The translations under genes and the position numbers were made by a program. Source: Fen-1077 sp050014355 (GTDB taxonomy: Bacteria; Chloroflexota; Dehalococcoidia; Dehalococcoidales; RBG-16-60-22). From it: DNA of 33,905 nucleotides. The DNA lies in assembly GCA_050014355.1 (NCBI GenBank), contig JBEKDL010000028.1, positions 1 through 33,905 on the forward strand. Reading direction: 5' to 3'. The notes beneath the pieces are model-generated. The model was not told the origin of the DNA and did not search any database. It saw only the letters and a program-made list of their open reading frames with translations. Shown here piece after piece: positions 7,876 through 15,466 of this stretch; within the stretch, counting starts at the first letter, position 1, and each line of letters begins with the position of its first letter.

Positions 7876-8766
7876 ATGGATGCCAGTCTCGGCGCAATCC
7901 AACCGGCTACACAGGCGCGCGTTACGGAGTTCCAGCGCTTTAGCCGGGTGTTTTTCGGCCGGAAAGTGGTGATTTTCGGCTTTATTATTATCTTGGTGCT
8001 CATCATCACCGCTATTTTCGCGCCGCTCTTGGTGCCTTATAACCCGTACGGCCAGGACCTGGCGCACGCGCTCCAGCATCCCAATAGTAAGCACTGGCTG
8101 GGCACGGATGAAATCGGGAGGGACGTATTGAGCCGTCTGATTTACGGTACACGTACGTCGCTTATGGTGGGCGTCGTCGCAGTTGGGGTGGCCGCGGCCA
8201 TCGGCGTTACCCTGGGCCTGGTCTCGGGATATTTCGGCGGCTGGGCAGACAACATTATCATGAGGCTCATCGACGCCTTGATGGCGATTCCTGGCCTGGT
8301 GCTGGCCCTCATTTTCGCGGCGATGCTCGGCGGAGGACTGAAAAATATCATGGTAGCCATCGGCATATCACTGGTGCCGACTTATAGTCGGCTGATGCGC
8401 GGCCAGGTTTTTTCGGTCAAAGGTGCCGATTTCATCCTGGCGGCACACTCGCTGGGCGCTAAAGATATCCGCATCATGCTGCGGCACATCCTTCCCAACT
8501 GCCTGCCGCCGCTCATCGTGCTGGTGACGCTCCAGCTGGGCATGGCTATTCTCACCGAGGCGGGCTTGAGCTATATCGGCATCGGTATAGCGCCTCCTGG
8601 TGCGGCCTGGGGGAGCATGGTCAGCGAGGGTTACAGGTTCCTGCTCATGAACCCGGTGCTGTCCTTCGCGCCCGGTTTGAGCATTATGCTGGTGGTGCTG
8701 GCTTTCAATCTGGTCGGGGATGGATTGAGGGACGCCCTCGACCCCCGATTGAGAGGGGTTTTATAA
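7876..8766 (+). CDS. ABC transporter permease, DppC/OppC family
   Basis: This is the partner membrane subunit of the preceding permease. It has an N-terminal cytoplasmic tail, a first membrane segment (GFIIILVLIITAIFAPLLV), then the family motif HWLGTDEIGRDVLSRLIYGTR typical of DppC/OppC. Further spans and an EAA-type loop around GADFILAAHSLGAKDIRIMLRH follow, and it ends ALDPRLRG. The frame is open back to an ATG at 7819, which would overlap the first permease by 35 bp. I prefer the ATG at 7876 (296 residues), preceded by a GAGGTAGAG stretch, because the extra residues are read-through of the upstream gene's end. The start is moderately certain and the identity is firm. Confidence 0.88.
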   Translation: MDASLGAIQPATQARVTEFQRFSRVFFGRKVVIFGFIIILVLIITAIFAPLLVPYNPYGQDLAHALQHPNSKHWLGTDEIGRDVLSRLIYGTRTSLMVGVVAVGVAAAIGVTLGLVSGYFGGWADNIIMRLIDALMAIPGLVLALIFAAMLGGGLKNIMVAIGISLVPTYSRLMRGQVFSVKGADFILAAHSLGAKDIRIMLRHILPNCLPPLIVLVTLQLGMAILTEAGLSYIGIGIAPPGAAWGSMVSEGYRFLLMNPVLSFAPGLSIMLVVLAFNLVGDGLRDALDPRLRGVL

Positions 8767-8797
8767 CCGGCGGGCCATTACCCGTAGAAAAATGTTG

Positions 8798-8806
8798 TGC
8801 TATAAT
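8798..8806 (+). promoter_or_regulatory. candidate extended -10 promoter before the NTF2-like / CoA-transferase genes
   Basis: The sequence TGCTATAAT is a perfect extended -10 element (TG, one base, TATAAT). The -35 position holds only TTACCC (8778-8783) at 17 bp, which is acceptable for an extended -10 promoter. Transcription would begin near 8813 and give a leader of about 88 nt. It suggests that the genes from 8901 on are transcribed separately from the permeases. The same decamer GTGCTATAAT occurs before the flavoprotein gene at 18490-18499 on the minus strand. Confidence 0.55.
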
Positions 8807-8900
8807 ATTCACGGCGCACATGCCGGCGCAAGCAGCCTATTCGCCTGGGATGTCTTTACCTCAAATAAAATTCTGCCGTCCTCTGTGTAAGGAGGTCATT

Positions 8901-9398
8901 ATGACGCTGGAACAGCTGGAGAAGAAAATAAAGTCCCTCGAAAAGCGTCTTCAAGCCATGGAAGACGCGGAAGAAATCAGGAAGCTGCATACCGATTATA
9001 TATATTGCTTGAGCAACTGGGAATTCGAGAAAATGGCCGATTGCTTTGCGGAAGATGCCGTGGAAGAGGGGATATATCCTGACCAAAAGCATAAGGGCAA
9101 AGCGGCCATCACGAAGATGTTCCAGGAAATGGCCGCGAACCCGCCGCAGAAGGGCGGCCACATGCTCATCCAGCCGGTCATTTCCGTTAACGGCGATAAG
9201 GCCGAAGGCCGCTGGATTATGTACCGCCTCAACTATTACTTTAAAGGGCCTTCCGGGCAGGTCATCAACATGTTTGGGCCGTCCGTGCAGAGGAGGTACG
9301 ACTGCGAATACGTTAAAGAGAACGGCAAATGGAAATTCTCCCGAATGAAATTTACCGCGCCGTGGCCCGAACCCGACCCCCGTTATGAAAAAGTATAG
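8901..9398 (+). CDS. NTF2/SnoaL-like domain protein, first of a pair
   Basis: The 165-residue protein resembles the SnoaL-like branch of the NTF2 fold, a small cone-shaped fold used by many isomerases, dehydratases and hydroxylases as well as by non-enzymes. It opens with a coiled-coil-like helix (LEQLEKKIKSLEKRLQAMED), then EIRKLHTDYIYCLSNWEFEKMADCF, the typical first helices of the fold, and later the strand pair GDKAEGRWIMYRLNYYFKG and the C-terminal NGKWKFSRMKF. The start is the ATG at 8901 after a near-perfect AAGGAGGT; the frame is open 27 codons earlier but those lack family character. It lies beside a second NTF2-like gene and two CoA-transferases, so a role in CoA-ester catabolism is plausible. 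The substrate is unknown. Confidence 0.8.
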   Translation: MTLEQLEKKIKSLEKRLQAMEDAEEIRKLHTDYIYCLSNWEFEKMADCFAEDAVEEGIYPDQKHKGKAAITKMFQEMAANPPQKGGHMLIQPVISVNGDKAEGRWIMYRLNYYFKGPSGQVINMFGPSVQRRYDCEYVKENGKWKFSRMKFTAPWPEPDPRYEKV

Positions 9399-9464
9399 TT
9401 TCACCACATCTTTTTCAGGAAACGTGCGATAACCCACCGGATTAATAGCATCAAGAGGTCTATC

Positions 9465-10115
9465 ATGAAACAGGAAGAGATGGCCGCCAGGTTGCAAGTG
9501 GTCGAAGATATTATACAAATCGATAAGCTGGAAAAGATTTACGGCTATTACCTGGACAATGGAATGTTCCAGGAGGTCATCGATTTATTCTCGGACAATA
9601 CGGAATCAGTCGAGGTAGGCGACCGCGGCGTGTTCAAGGGCAAGGAAGGCGTAAGGCGGTTCTTCCTGGGTTATCTGGGGGGTGGGGGTAAACCGCGCCC
9701 GGCCGGCGATATGGCCTTCCACATGCAGCACCAGGGGGTCATAGATGCCGCTCCTGATGGCAAGACGGCCAAAGGCAGATGGTACTGCACGATGATACAG
9801 GCCAGGCCCATAGAAAAGGGCGGGCCCATACGCTCGGTGCTGGGGCACGGCGTCTATGAAAACGAGTTCATCAAAGAAGACGGGCAATGGAAGTTCAAAA
9901 AACTGTTTTACAATCTCCATTACCGGTCTCCCATCGCGGAAGGCTGGGCGGTGACGCCCGTGATAGCCTCCGGCCTCGCCCCCGCCAGTGATGCTCCGCC
10001 CACCGCTTATCATCCCTACCCGAACATCAAGCCGGTGCCGTTCCACTGGAAGCACCCCGTTACCGGCAAAGAGACACCCGCGCATCGTCCGGAGGAGAAA
10101 CATGGCCGAAAATAA
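9465..10115 (+). CDS. NTF2/SnoaL-like domain protein, second of a pair
   Basis: This 216-residue protein has the same fold pattern as its neighbour: the opening helix with LQVVEDIIQIDKLEKIYGYY, an FSDNTESVEVG strand, GVRRFFLGYLG, and the C-terminal DGQWKFKKLFYNLHYRSP. It carries an extra tail of about 50 residues rich in proline and histidine, ending in PFHWKHPVTGKETPAHRPEE. The ATG at 9465 follows AAGAGGT. Its end overlaps the first CoA-transferase by 14 bp, which indicates co-translation. The pair may have arisen by duplication or may form a heteromer; both are inference. No specific reaction can be assigned. Confidence 0.78.
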   Translation: MKQEEMAARLQVVEDIIQIDKLEKIYGYYLDNGMFQEVIDLFSDNTESVEVGDRGVFKGKEGVRRFFLGYLGGGGKPRPAGDMAFHMQHQGVIDAAPDGKTAKGRWYCTMIQARPIEKGGPIRSVLGHGVYENEFIKEDGQWKFKKLFYNLHYRSPIAEGWAVTPVIASGLAPASDAPPTAYHPYPNIKPVPFHWKHPVTGKETPAHRPEEKHGRK

Positions 10116-11382
10116 TGAAGGAATGCTCTCTCCCTACCGGGTTTTAGACCTGACTAACGAGAGGGGGTTTTTCGCCGGGAAGCTGCTGGGTGATTTAGGC
10201 GCCGACGTGATTAAAATCGAGAGGTCGGAAGGCGACCCGGCCCGGAGGTTCGGGCCTTTTTACCATGATATTCCCGACCCCGAGAAAAGCCTGTTCTGGA
10301 TGGGGCTGAACACTAACAAAAGGGGGATAACGCTTAATATCGAGAGCGATGGAGGAAAGGCTATCTTTAAAAAGCTCTGCGAGAAAGCGGACATTGTTTT
10401 CGAGTCTTTCAACCACGGCTATATGGAAAGCCTCGGCCTCGGCTATGGGGCGCTCGCGGAAATCAACCCCCGCCTTATTATGGCCTCTATCAGCGGATTC
10501 GGGCAACACGGACCTTACAGGGATTATAAGGCGCCGTCCATCGTGCTCTGGGCGCTTTCCGGCCAGGGCTACGTTACCGGCGATGCCGATCGGCCGCCTC
10601 TCTCCACGAGCTATCCTGTCCCTTACTTTTTCGGCGCGATGCAGGCGGCCATCGGCGCTTTGATAGCGCTATACCACCGCGCTGTGACCGGCCGCGGCCA
10701 GTATGTCGATGCGCCAGCGTTATTGAGCCTCGCCTGGGCCGTTGGTTCGGACCCGCAGGGCCTCTGGCTGAACGATAAGACCCTCGTGACCCGTTCCGGC
10801 CGCTACTGGCCCCGCCCCCAGCCCAGACCTGACGGCACGATGGGATACGTTAACGTCCCCTTGACCTATCCCTGTAAAGACGGCGGCGTCAAGTTTTTCC
10901 CCTTCGTGGAAGAGGGCATGCTGCCCAGCACCAACGGCATGACGAAGTGGGCTATCGAAGAGGGTTTCGGCACCGAAGCGGCGAGAACGGTCGATTGGAG
11001 CACCTGGAACTGGCAGGCCGTCTCTCAAGAGTTGGTCGATGATATCACCGGCTGCTTCGCCAGACTTTTTATGCAGCACACCAAGGCCGAGCTGTGGGAG
11101 GAGGCGCAAAAGAGGGGGGTACAGCTTTACCCTGTTTTTACCGCCGAAGATATGCTCAACTTTCCCCAGCTTTCCATACGGGGATACTGGGAAAAAGTGG
11201 CCCACCCCGAACTGGGCGATACCATCACCTATCCCGGCGCTTTCACGCAGCTGGGGGTGGGTTCGTGCCGGATACGGCGGCGCGCTCCCCTCATCGGTGA
11301 GCACAACGAAGAAATTTATATTAACGAGATGGGGATGTCCAGGAAAGACCTGGTGTTTCTGAAGCAGGCGGGTGACATTTAA
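10102..11382 (+). CDS. family III CoA-transferase (CaiB/BaiF), lacking the usual catalytic acid
   Basis: Family III enzymes move CoA between carboxylic acids through an aspartyl-CoA intermediate. The 426-residue protein shows the family's N-terminal part YRVLDLTNERGFFAGKLLGDLGADVIKIER, then ISGFGQHGPYRDYKAPSIV, and the C-terminal GEHNEEIYINE. In formyl-CoA transferase the catalytic Asp lies nine residues into the motif GQxVxVxxxDA. Here the segment reads GQYVDAPALLSLA, putting leucine at that position, with no acid nearby except the D of the VD pair. It may therefore be a non-catalytic partner of the following gene, or act by another mechanism. The start is the ATG at 10102 after GGAGGAG; the open frame further upstream is not used. 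It overlaps the NTF2-like gene. Confidence 0.85.
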   Translation: MAENNEGMLSPYRVLDLTNERGFFAGKLLGDLGADVIKIERSEGDPARRFGPFYHDIPDPEKSLFWMGLNTNKRGITLNIESDGGKAIFKKLCEKADIVFESFNHGYMESLGLGYGALAEINPRLIMASISGFGQHGPYRDYKAPSIVLWALSGQGYVTGDADRPPLSTSYPVPYFFGAMQAAIGALIALYHRAVTGRGQYVDAPALLSLAWAVGSDPQGLWLNDKTLVTRSGRYWPRPQPRPDGTMGYVNVPLTYPCKDGGVKFFPFVEEGMLPSTNGMTKWAIEEGFGTEAARTVDWSTWNWQAVSQELVDDITGCFARLFMQHTKAELWEEAQKRGVQLYPVFTAEDMLNFPQLSIRGYWEKVAHPELGDTITYPGAFTQLGVGSCRIRRRAPLIGEHNEEIYINEMGMSRKDLVFLKQAGDI

Positions 11383-11402
11383 CGCGTTATGGAGATGAAA
11401 AG

Positions 11403-12617
11403 ATGACGAGCCGACCTTTTGAAGGTATTAATATTTTAGATTTTACCTGGACCGCGACCGGCCCCGGCACGCTCAACCCGCTCGCTTTCTACGGAGCCAC
11501 CATCATCAAGGTGGAGTCGCGGGGGCGCTTCGACGCGCTAAGGAGCCTGGGGCCATTTAAGGACGGCATCCCTGAACCGGAGCACAGCTATGCCTTCGCT
11601 TACAGCCAGGCCGGCAAGCGCTATAATATCACCCTGAATTTATCACAGCCTAAAGGGATGGAAATGATTAAAAAGCTCGTGGCCTGGGCTGACATTGTTG
11701 CTGACAGCTACTCCACCGGCACTATGGAAAGGTGGGGACTCGACTACGAGGGCGTGAAGAAAATCAAGCCCGATATCATCATGATGCGCACCTGCATGCA
11801 CGGGCACACCGGGCCGCTTTCCAAACAGCACGGCCAGGGCTTTATCCTGACCGCCCTGTCAGGGGTCGATGCCCTTATCAGCTGGCCCGACCGCGCCCCC
11901 TCCGGCGCATATGGCCCTTTTACCGATTATATCGCGCCCCAGTTCAATACCATCGCGCTTATTGCCGCCCTCGATTACCGGCGCCGCACCGGCAAGGGGC
12001 AATATATCGACCAGTCGCAGCATGAAGCCGCCATGCAGGTTATTTCACCGCTTATCCTCGATTACACCGTCAACCAGCGGGACATCGCCCCCTGCGGCAA
12101 CCGCCTGTCTTACGCGGCCCCCCACGGCATCTACCGCTGTAAAGGTGATGACCGCTGGTGCGCTATCGCTGTTTTCACCGACGAGGAATGGGCCAGCTTT
12201 TGTAAAGTTATCGGTAAACCTGCTCTGACCGAAGACCCAAAGTTCGCCACCCTTCTAAAGAGAAAAGAAAATGAAGATGCCCTGGATAAGCTCGTAGAGT
12301 CCTGGACAGGCCGCCGCACTGCGGAAGATGTGATGAAGCTGATGCAGGCCGCCGGGGTGGCCGCCGGGGTTGTCTCTAACGCTAAAGACATGGCCGAGGA
12401 CCCGCAGATGAAGTACTATAACTTCTTCGTCGAGCGCGAACACCCCGTCCAGAAGAAAATCCCGTTTTACCACGGCCCGGGTTTCCGCCTGTCCGATGAA
12501 ACTTACGAGGTAGGGCGTTCCAACCTTTTAGGCGAGCATAACGATTACGTGTTTACGAAGATTCTGGGCGTATCAGACGAAGAATTCGCCGGTCTGGTAG
12601 CCGAGGGAGTGATTTAG
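11403..12617 (+). CDS. family III CoA-transferase (CaiB/BaiF)
   Basis: This 404-residue protein is a second, clearly different family III CoA-transferase. It opens with FEGINILDFTWTATGPGTLNPLAFYGATIIKVES and has YNITLNLSQPKGMEMIKKLV, the MHGHTGPLSKQHG substrate-loop region and LLGEHNDYV near the end. At the position of the catalytic Asp of formyl-CoA transferase it has Glu, in QYIDQSQHEAA. Its partner upstream has no acid there, so the two may form a heteromer with one active subunit, as in two-gene CoA-transferases of aromatic degradation such as BbsEF; this is inference. The ATG follows GGAGATG, 20 bp after the previous stop. The physiological acids are unknown. Confidence 0.87.
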   Translation: MTSRPFEGINILDFTWTATGPGTLNPLAFYGATIIKVESRGRFDALRSLGPFKDGIPEPEHSYAFAYSQAGKRYNITLNLSQPKGMEMIKKLVAWADIVADSYSTGTMERWGLDYEGVKKIKPDIIMMRTCMHGHTGPLSKQHGQGFILTALSGVDALISWPDRAPSGAYGPFTDYIAPQFNTIALIAALDYRRRTGKGQYIDQSQHEAAMQVISPLILDYTVNQRDIAPCGNRLSYAAPHGIYRCKGDDRWCAIAVFTDEEWASFCKVIGKPALTEDPKFATLLKRKENEDALDKLVESWTGRRTAEDVMKLMQAAGVAAGVVSNAKDMAEDPQMKYYNFFVEREHPVQKKIPFYHGPGFRLSDETYEVGRSNLLGEHNDYVFTKILGVSDEEFAGLVAEGVI

Positions 12618-12638
12618 GAATTAGAAGGTGAGTAATTT

Positions 12639-13568
12639 ATGAGAACGAGAATCACCGAACTTTTTGGCATCAGGCACCCCATCGTCCAGTCGCCGATGGC
12701 TTTCGTGGCACATGCGCCGCTGGTAATCGCCACCTGCAACGCCGGCGGCCTGGGGCTTTTCGGCCCGCCCGGCCTTACCATCGATGAAATGCGCCGGCAA
12801 ATACGCGAGATAAAGGCGGGTGTGGGCGGCAAGCCCTTCGGCGTGAACATCCTGCCCATCATGCCTAAGGTCAGGGAGCTTATCCAGGTGCTCATTGAGG
12901 AAGATGTCCCGGTCTGGACGTCGGGTCTAAGGAACCCGCTCACTGTCTTTAAAATCAAAAAACCGAGCCATGTCATTTTTATACCCGCCGTGGGTAATGT
13001 GCATCAAGCAATCAGTGTGGAGAAGTCCGGCGCGGATGCGGTCATCGTACAGAGTTGGGAATCCGGCGGACATGCCAGCCTTATTGCCTCCTCTGTCCTT
13101 ATCCCCGAGGCCGCGCGGGCGGTCAAGATACCGGTGGTGGCGGCCGGCGGCTTCGCCGATGGGCATGGCCTGGCGGCAGCCCTCGCCCTGGGCGCCGAAG
13201 GTATCGCCATGGGCACACGGTTCGCCGTCACGCAGGAAAGTCCCATTCCTGAAGGTCTGAAAAAAGCCTTCATCGAGGCCAGGGACACGGATGCCGTCCT
13301 GTCCGCCAGGTGGGATGGCATGCCGCAGCGCGCGATGAGTAAAATGAAGCACTACCGAGGCTGGTGGACGCATCCCTGGGACGCCATCCCCAACCTGCTT
13401 AATTCAAAAAAGTCTTTTGACGCGAGCTGGAAAGAGATACTGGAAAACGCCCGGATTTTAATGCAGATGAAGGTCTCGCCGCCGCAGTTCGCCACTCCAG
13501 CGTGCGCTGAAGGACGGCAGCATCAAGCACGCCTTTACCCCGGCAGGACAGGTGACCGGCCTGATTAA
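12639..13568 (+). CDS. nitronate monooxygenase / enoyl-reductase-like FMN protein, frameshifted near its C-terminus
   Basis: The protein belongs to the 2-nitropropane dioxygenase (nitronate monooxygenase) family, FMN-binding TIM barrels that include FabK-type enoyl reductases. It starts MRTRITELFGIRHPIVQSPM, then AGGLGLFGPPG, PFGVNILP, the SWESGGHASL motif (equivalent to the family's EAGGH, with the conserved His), VVAAGGFADGHGLAAALALGAEGIAMGTRF, and QRAMSK. After about residue 285 the frame turns into non-family sequence, while the expected C-terminus continues in the +1 frame (separate entry). The break is around 13490-13500. Either the assembly has one extra base or the gene is genuinely interrupted. 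The family label does not prove activity on nitronates; in this setting a CoA-ester oxidoreductase is possible. Confidence 0.85.
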   Translation: MRTRITELFGIRHPIVQSPMAFVAHAPLVIATCNAGGLGLFGPPGLTIDEMRRQIREIKAGVGGKPFGVNILPIMPKVRELIQVLIEEDVPVWTSGLRNPLTVFKIKKPSHVIFIPAVGNVHQAISVEKSGADAVIVQSWESGGHASLIASSVLIPEAARAVKIPVVAAGGFADGHGLAAALALGAEGIAMGTRFAVTQESPIPEGLKKAFIEARDTDAVLSARWDGMPQRAMSKMKHYRGWWTHPWDAIPNLLNSKKSFDASWKEILENARILMQMKVSPPQFATPACAEGRQHQARLYPGRTGDRPD

Positions 13569-13659
13569 AGATATCCCCACCTGCCGGGAGCTTATCGAGC
13601 GTACCGTCGCCGAGGCAGAACAGGTGATAAAAGACCTTAACGCGCGTAACCTGGGATAG
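13495..13659 (+). pseudogene. displaced C-terminal part of the nitronate-monooxygenase-like gene
   Basis: In the frame offset by one base from the main reading frame, codons from about 13495 to the TAG at 13657-13659 translate as PLQRALKDGSIKHAFTPAGQ and then a VTGLIKDIPTCRELIERTVA segment. That is the expected family C-terminus, with the AGQ-x-GLI motif. Removing one base near 13497 (for example one C of CTCC) joins both parts into a protein of about 339 residues, a normal family length. The frame has no start codon or ribosome binding site of its own, so it is a broken tail rather than a separate gene. Confidence 0.85.
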
Positions 13660-13691
13660 TCACCGACTTCTGGTGCCGAAGAAAAAAAGAG

Positions 13692-13719
13692 TCCCCCGGA
13701 GATATTCTGGGGGATTTTT
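13692..13719. terminator. bidirectional rho-independent terminator between convergent genes
   Basis: A 9-bp stem, TCCCCCGGA (13692-13700) with TCTGGGGGA (13706-13714), contains one G-T wobble and a 5-nt loop. It is followed on the plus strand by five T and a further TCTCTTT. On the minus strand the run GAAAAAAAGA (13681-13690) supplies seven consecutive T. It therefore suits both the rightward CoA-transferase operon and the leftward gene ending at 13791. Confidence 0.88.
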
Positions 13720-13790
13720 CTCTTTGGCTAAGGGATTGCTAGTAGATTACTAACGGAAAATGATGTAAAATATTGACCTATTGTATTATG

Positions 13791-15314
13791 TTAATTGGTT
13801 GATTTTTTATGTAATACCTTTTCTATGAATTCTCTATCAGACATCACACGAACATCTCCGTAGTTTTTGATTAACGGGGTATATTTGGTAATAAAATATG
13901 CATTAACTGTGTATTCTATAATTTTATGTTTTAATCCTATCGTTTTCTGAAATAATTCTGGTTTTTCGAAGAGTAAATCATATCTCTCTTGTTGCCTGAT
14001 TACTTGAGGAAGCAGACCATACTTTTCATAAGTAAACTCTTGCTCGATTAACGTATTAACAGAAAAAGATGATGGTGACGGGTCCTTAAATTTTGTTTCG
14101 ATTATTAATAAATCCTTGTTCGATTCAGAAAATGATAGTATGTCATATTCGCGACCTCCAATATTAGTGGATGGGGGCAAACAGTAATAATTAATCTCTT
14201 CAAGTTTATTTCTTAGGTATTTTTCGAAATCACTACCAGCTTCTTTTTTAAGCAAAGCCATTCTTTGCGGGCCACTTATATCAATAATTGAAGGTAGATG
14301 CTGACTAAACATAAAAACAAAAAACAATAACAACGTAGGCTTGTCTAGAATAATATTTCCATCAGTTTTAAACACAATAGGAATCTTGTCGTTATCTCCT
14401 GACAGCATATCGATAAATTCTTTGATATTTTTATCTCTAATTGGTTGCTTGATAAAATGTTTCAATAAATTCATAAGAGGTATAGCAGTGAGTTTATTAT
14501 CCTTAAGACTAAGAATAAAGCTCAATATATTGGCTAGGTCTGCAGGAGTAACTGAATATTGATATTTTAACGCAGTTGAATAATTTCTTTTGATTAGATA
14601 TTGAGCACTAACCGCGAAAGGCCACAATCGTTCAAAATATGGAGCGTAATCCGTGCTGATCAATGGACCTGGAGTTTTGACAATTTTTTCTATAACTTCA
14701 TGGTATCGAAATTTATTAACATCTATTGGTGATTGCAGATTCACCAGCCCGTAACCAGACCAAATTTCTCCGATGATTATATCGAAATATTTTAATCGGT
14801 AGATTTTATTTTTAGGACTCCTAGCTAATAAATATCTGCCTTCCTTTAAATCCTCGATTAATTTTAACTGTTCTGAATAATGTCTATACAACTGAATAAT
14901 TGCTTTAAAAGTTAAGTCTTTTCTAATTCCAAACGATTTATATTTTTTGATGAATAATAGTATTTCGTTTGAAAGTAAAAAATCATCGATGCGCATGATT
15001 CCGGAAGAGAAAAATCCTTCAACAATACGCCTTCGTCTTTCTAATAGAAACCATGCTAATACGTAATAGTCGCAAGTTTTAACAATTTGGCCAAGGTTTC
15101 TTTCTATTTCATTTAACTGCTGATTGAGAAATGTTAAATCGGCTTCTTCAGTTTTAAAGATATCAATACCCGTGGGGTAATCTTTACATTTGGAATTAAA
15201 ACAATATATTTCCTTTGTTTCCATATCATAGAAAAGTAGTCCACCACACTTTTTACACAGATACTCGGAGTCCCAATTACATTCTATGCCGTATGGTTTA
15301 TATTGATTCTCCAT
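13791..15314 (-). CDS. unknown AT-rich protein with zinc ribbon and PD-(D/E)XK nuclease-like motif
   Basis: I do not recognise this 507-residue protein as a named family. Near the N-terminus four cysteines (C20, C23, C38, C43; CxxC then CxxxxC) form a probable zinc ribbon. A long helical middle part follows (about 55-360), with many lysine, isoleucine and leucine residues. In the C-terminal part GREYDILSFS is followed by DLLIIETKFK: D391, E406 and K408 match the spacing of the D...ExK active site of PD-(D/E)XK nucleases, and SDFEKYLRNKLEE upstream could be the first core helix. The gene is much more AT-rich than its neighbours and stands alone between convergent and divergent genes, which suggests acquisition. 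A restriction or defence-type nuclease is plausible but unproven. The ATG has only a weak ribosome binding site. Confidence 0.75.
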   Translation of the reverse strand: MENQYKPYGIECNWDSEYLCKKCGGLLFYDMETKEIYCFNSKCKDYPTGIDIFKTEEADLTFLNQQLNEIERNLGQIVKTCDYYVLAWFLLERRRRIVEGFFSSGIMRIDDFLLSNEILLFIKKYKSFGIRKDLTFKAIIQLYRHYSEQLKLIEDLKEGRYLLARSPKNKIYRLKYFDIIIGEIWSGYGLVNLQSPIDVNKFRYHEVIEKIVKTPGPLISTDYAPYFERLWPFAVSAQYLIKRNYSTALKYQYSVTPADLANILSFILSLKDNKLTAIPLMNLLKHFIKQPIRDKNIKEFIDMLSGDNDKIPIVFKTDGNIILDKPTLLLFFVFMFSQHLPSIIDISGPQRMALLKKEAGSDFEKYLRNKLEEINYYCLPPSTNIGGREYDILSFSESNKDLLIIETKFKDPSPSSFSVNTLIEQEFTYEKYGLLPQVIRQQERYDLLFEKPELFQKTIGLKHKIIEYTVNAYFITKYTPLIKNYGDVRVMSDREFIEKVLHKKSTN

Positions 15315-15357
15315 ATAGTAAGCTCTTAATTGCTATTAATTACGTTGTTTGAGAAAT

Positions 15358-15363
15358 ATTATA
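15358..15363 (-). promoter_or_regulatory. candidate -10 element of the AT-rich nuclease-like gene
   Basis: A perfect TATAAT on the minus strand lies 43 bp before the start codon, giving a leader of about 36 nt. No clear -35 hexamer sits at 16 to 18 bp (TATTTT at 17 bp). The region is AT-rich, so a chance match is possible. Confidence 0.35.
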
Positions 15364-15409
15364 CATCGATTTAGAGATAGAAAATAGACAATAATATTTT
15401 GCTAACCGT

Positions 15410-15438
15410 TTGTGCCCCTTTACCGAATGCGTTACAAT
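15410..15438 (+). promoter_or_regulatory. candidate promoter of the MmgE/PrpD gene
   Basis: TTGTGC (15410-15415), a 17-bp spacer and TACAAT (15433-15438) form a sigma-70-like pair with a good -10. Transcription would begin near 15445, about 10 nt before the strong AAGGAGGGA ribosome binding site, leaving a leader of about 22 nt. Confidence 0.5.
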
Positions 15439-15466
15439 AAATCGCAGTACAACAAAGGAGGGAGCC

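Noticed and set aside
9988..10101. N-terminal extension of 38 codons on the first CoA-transferase frame
   Set aside because: It is read-through opposite to the frame of the NTF2-like gene end; GGAGGAG places the start at 10102.
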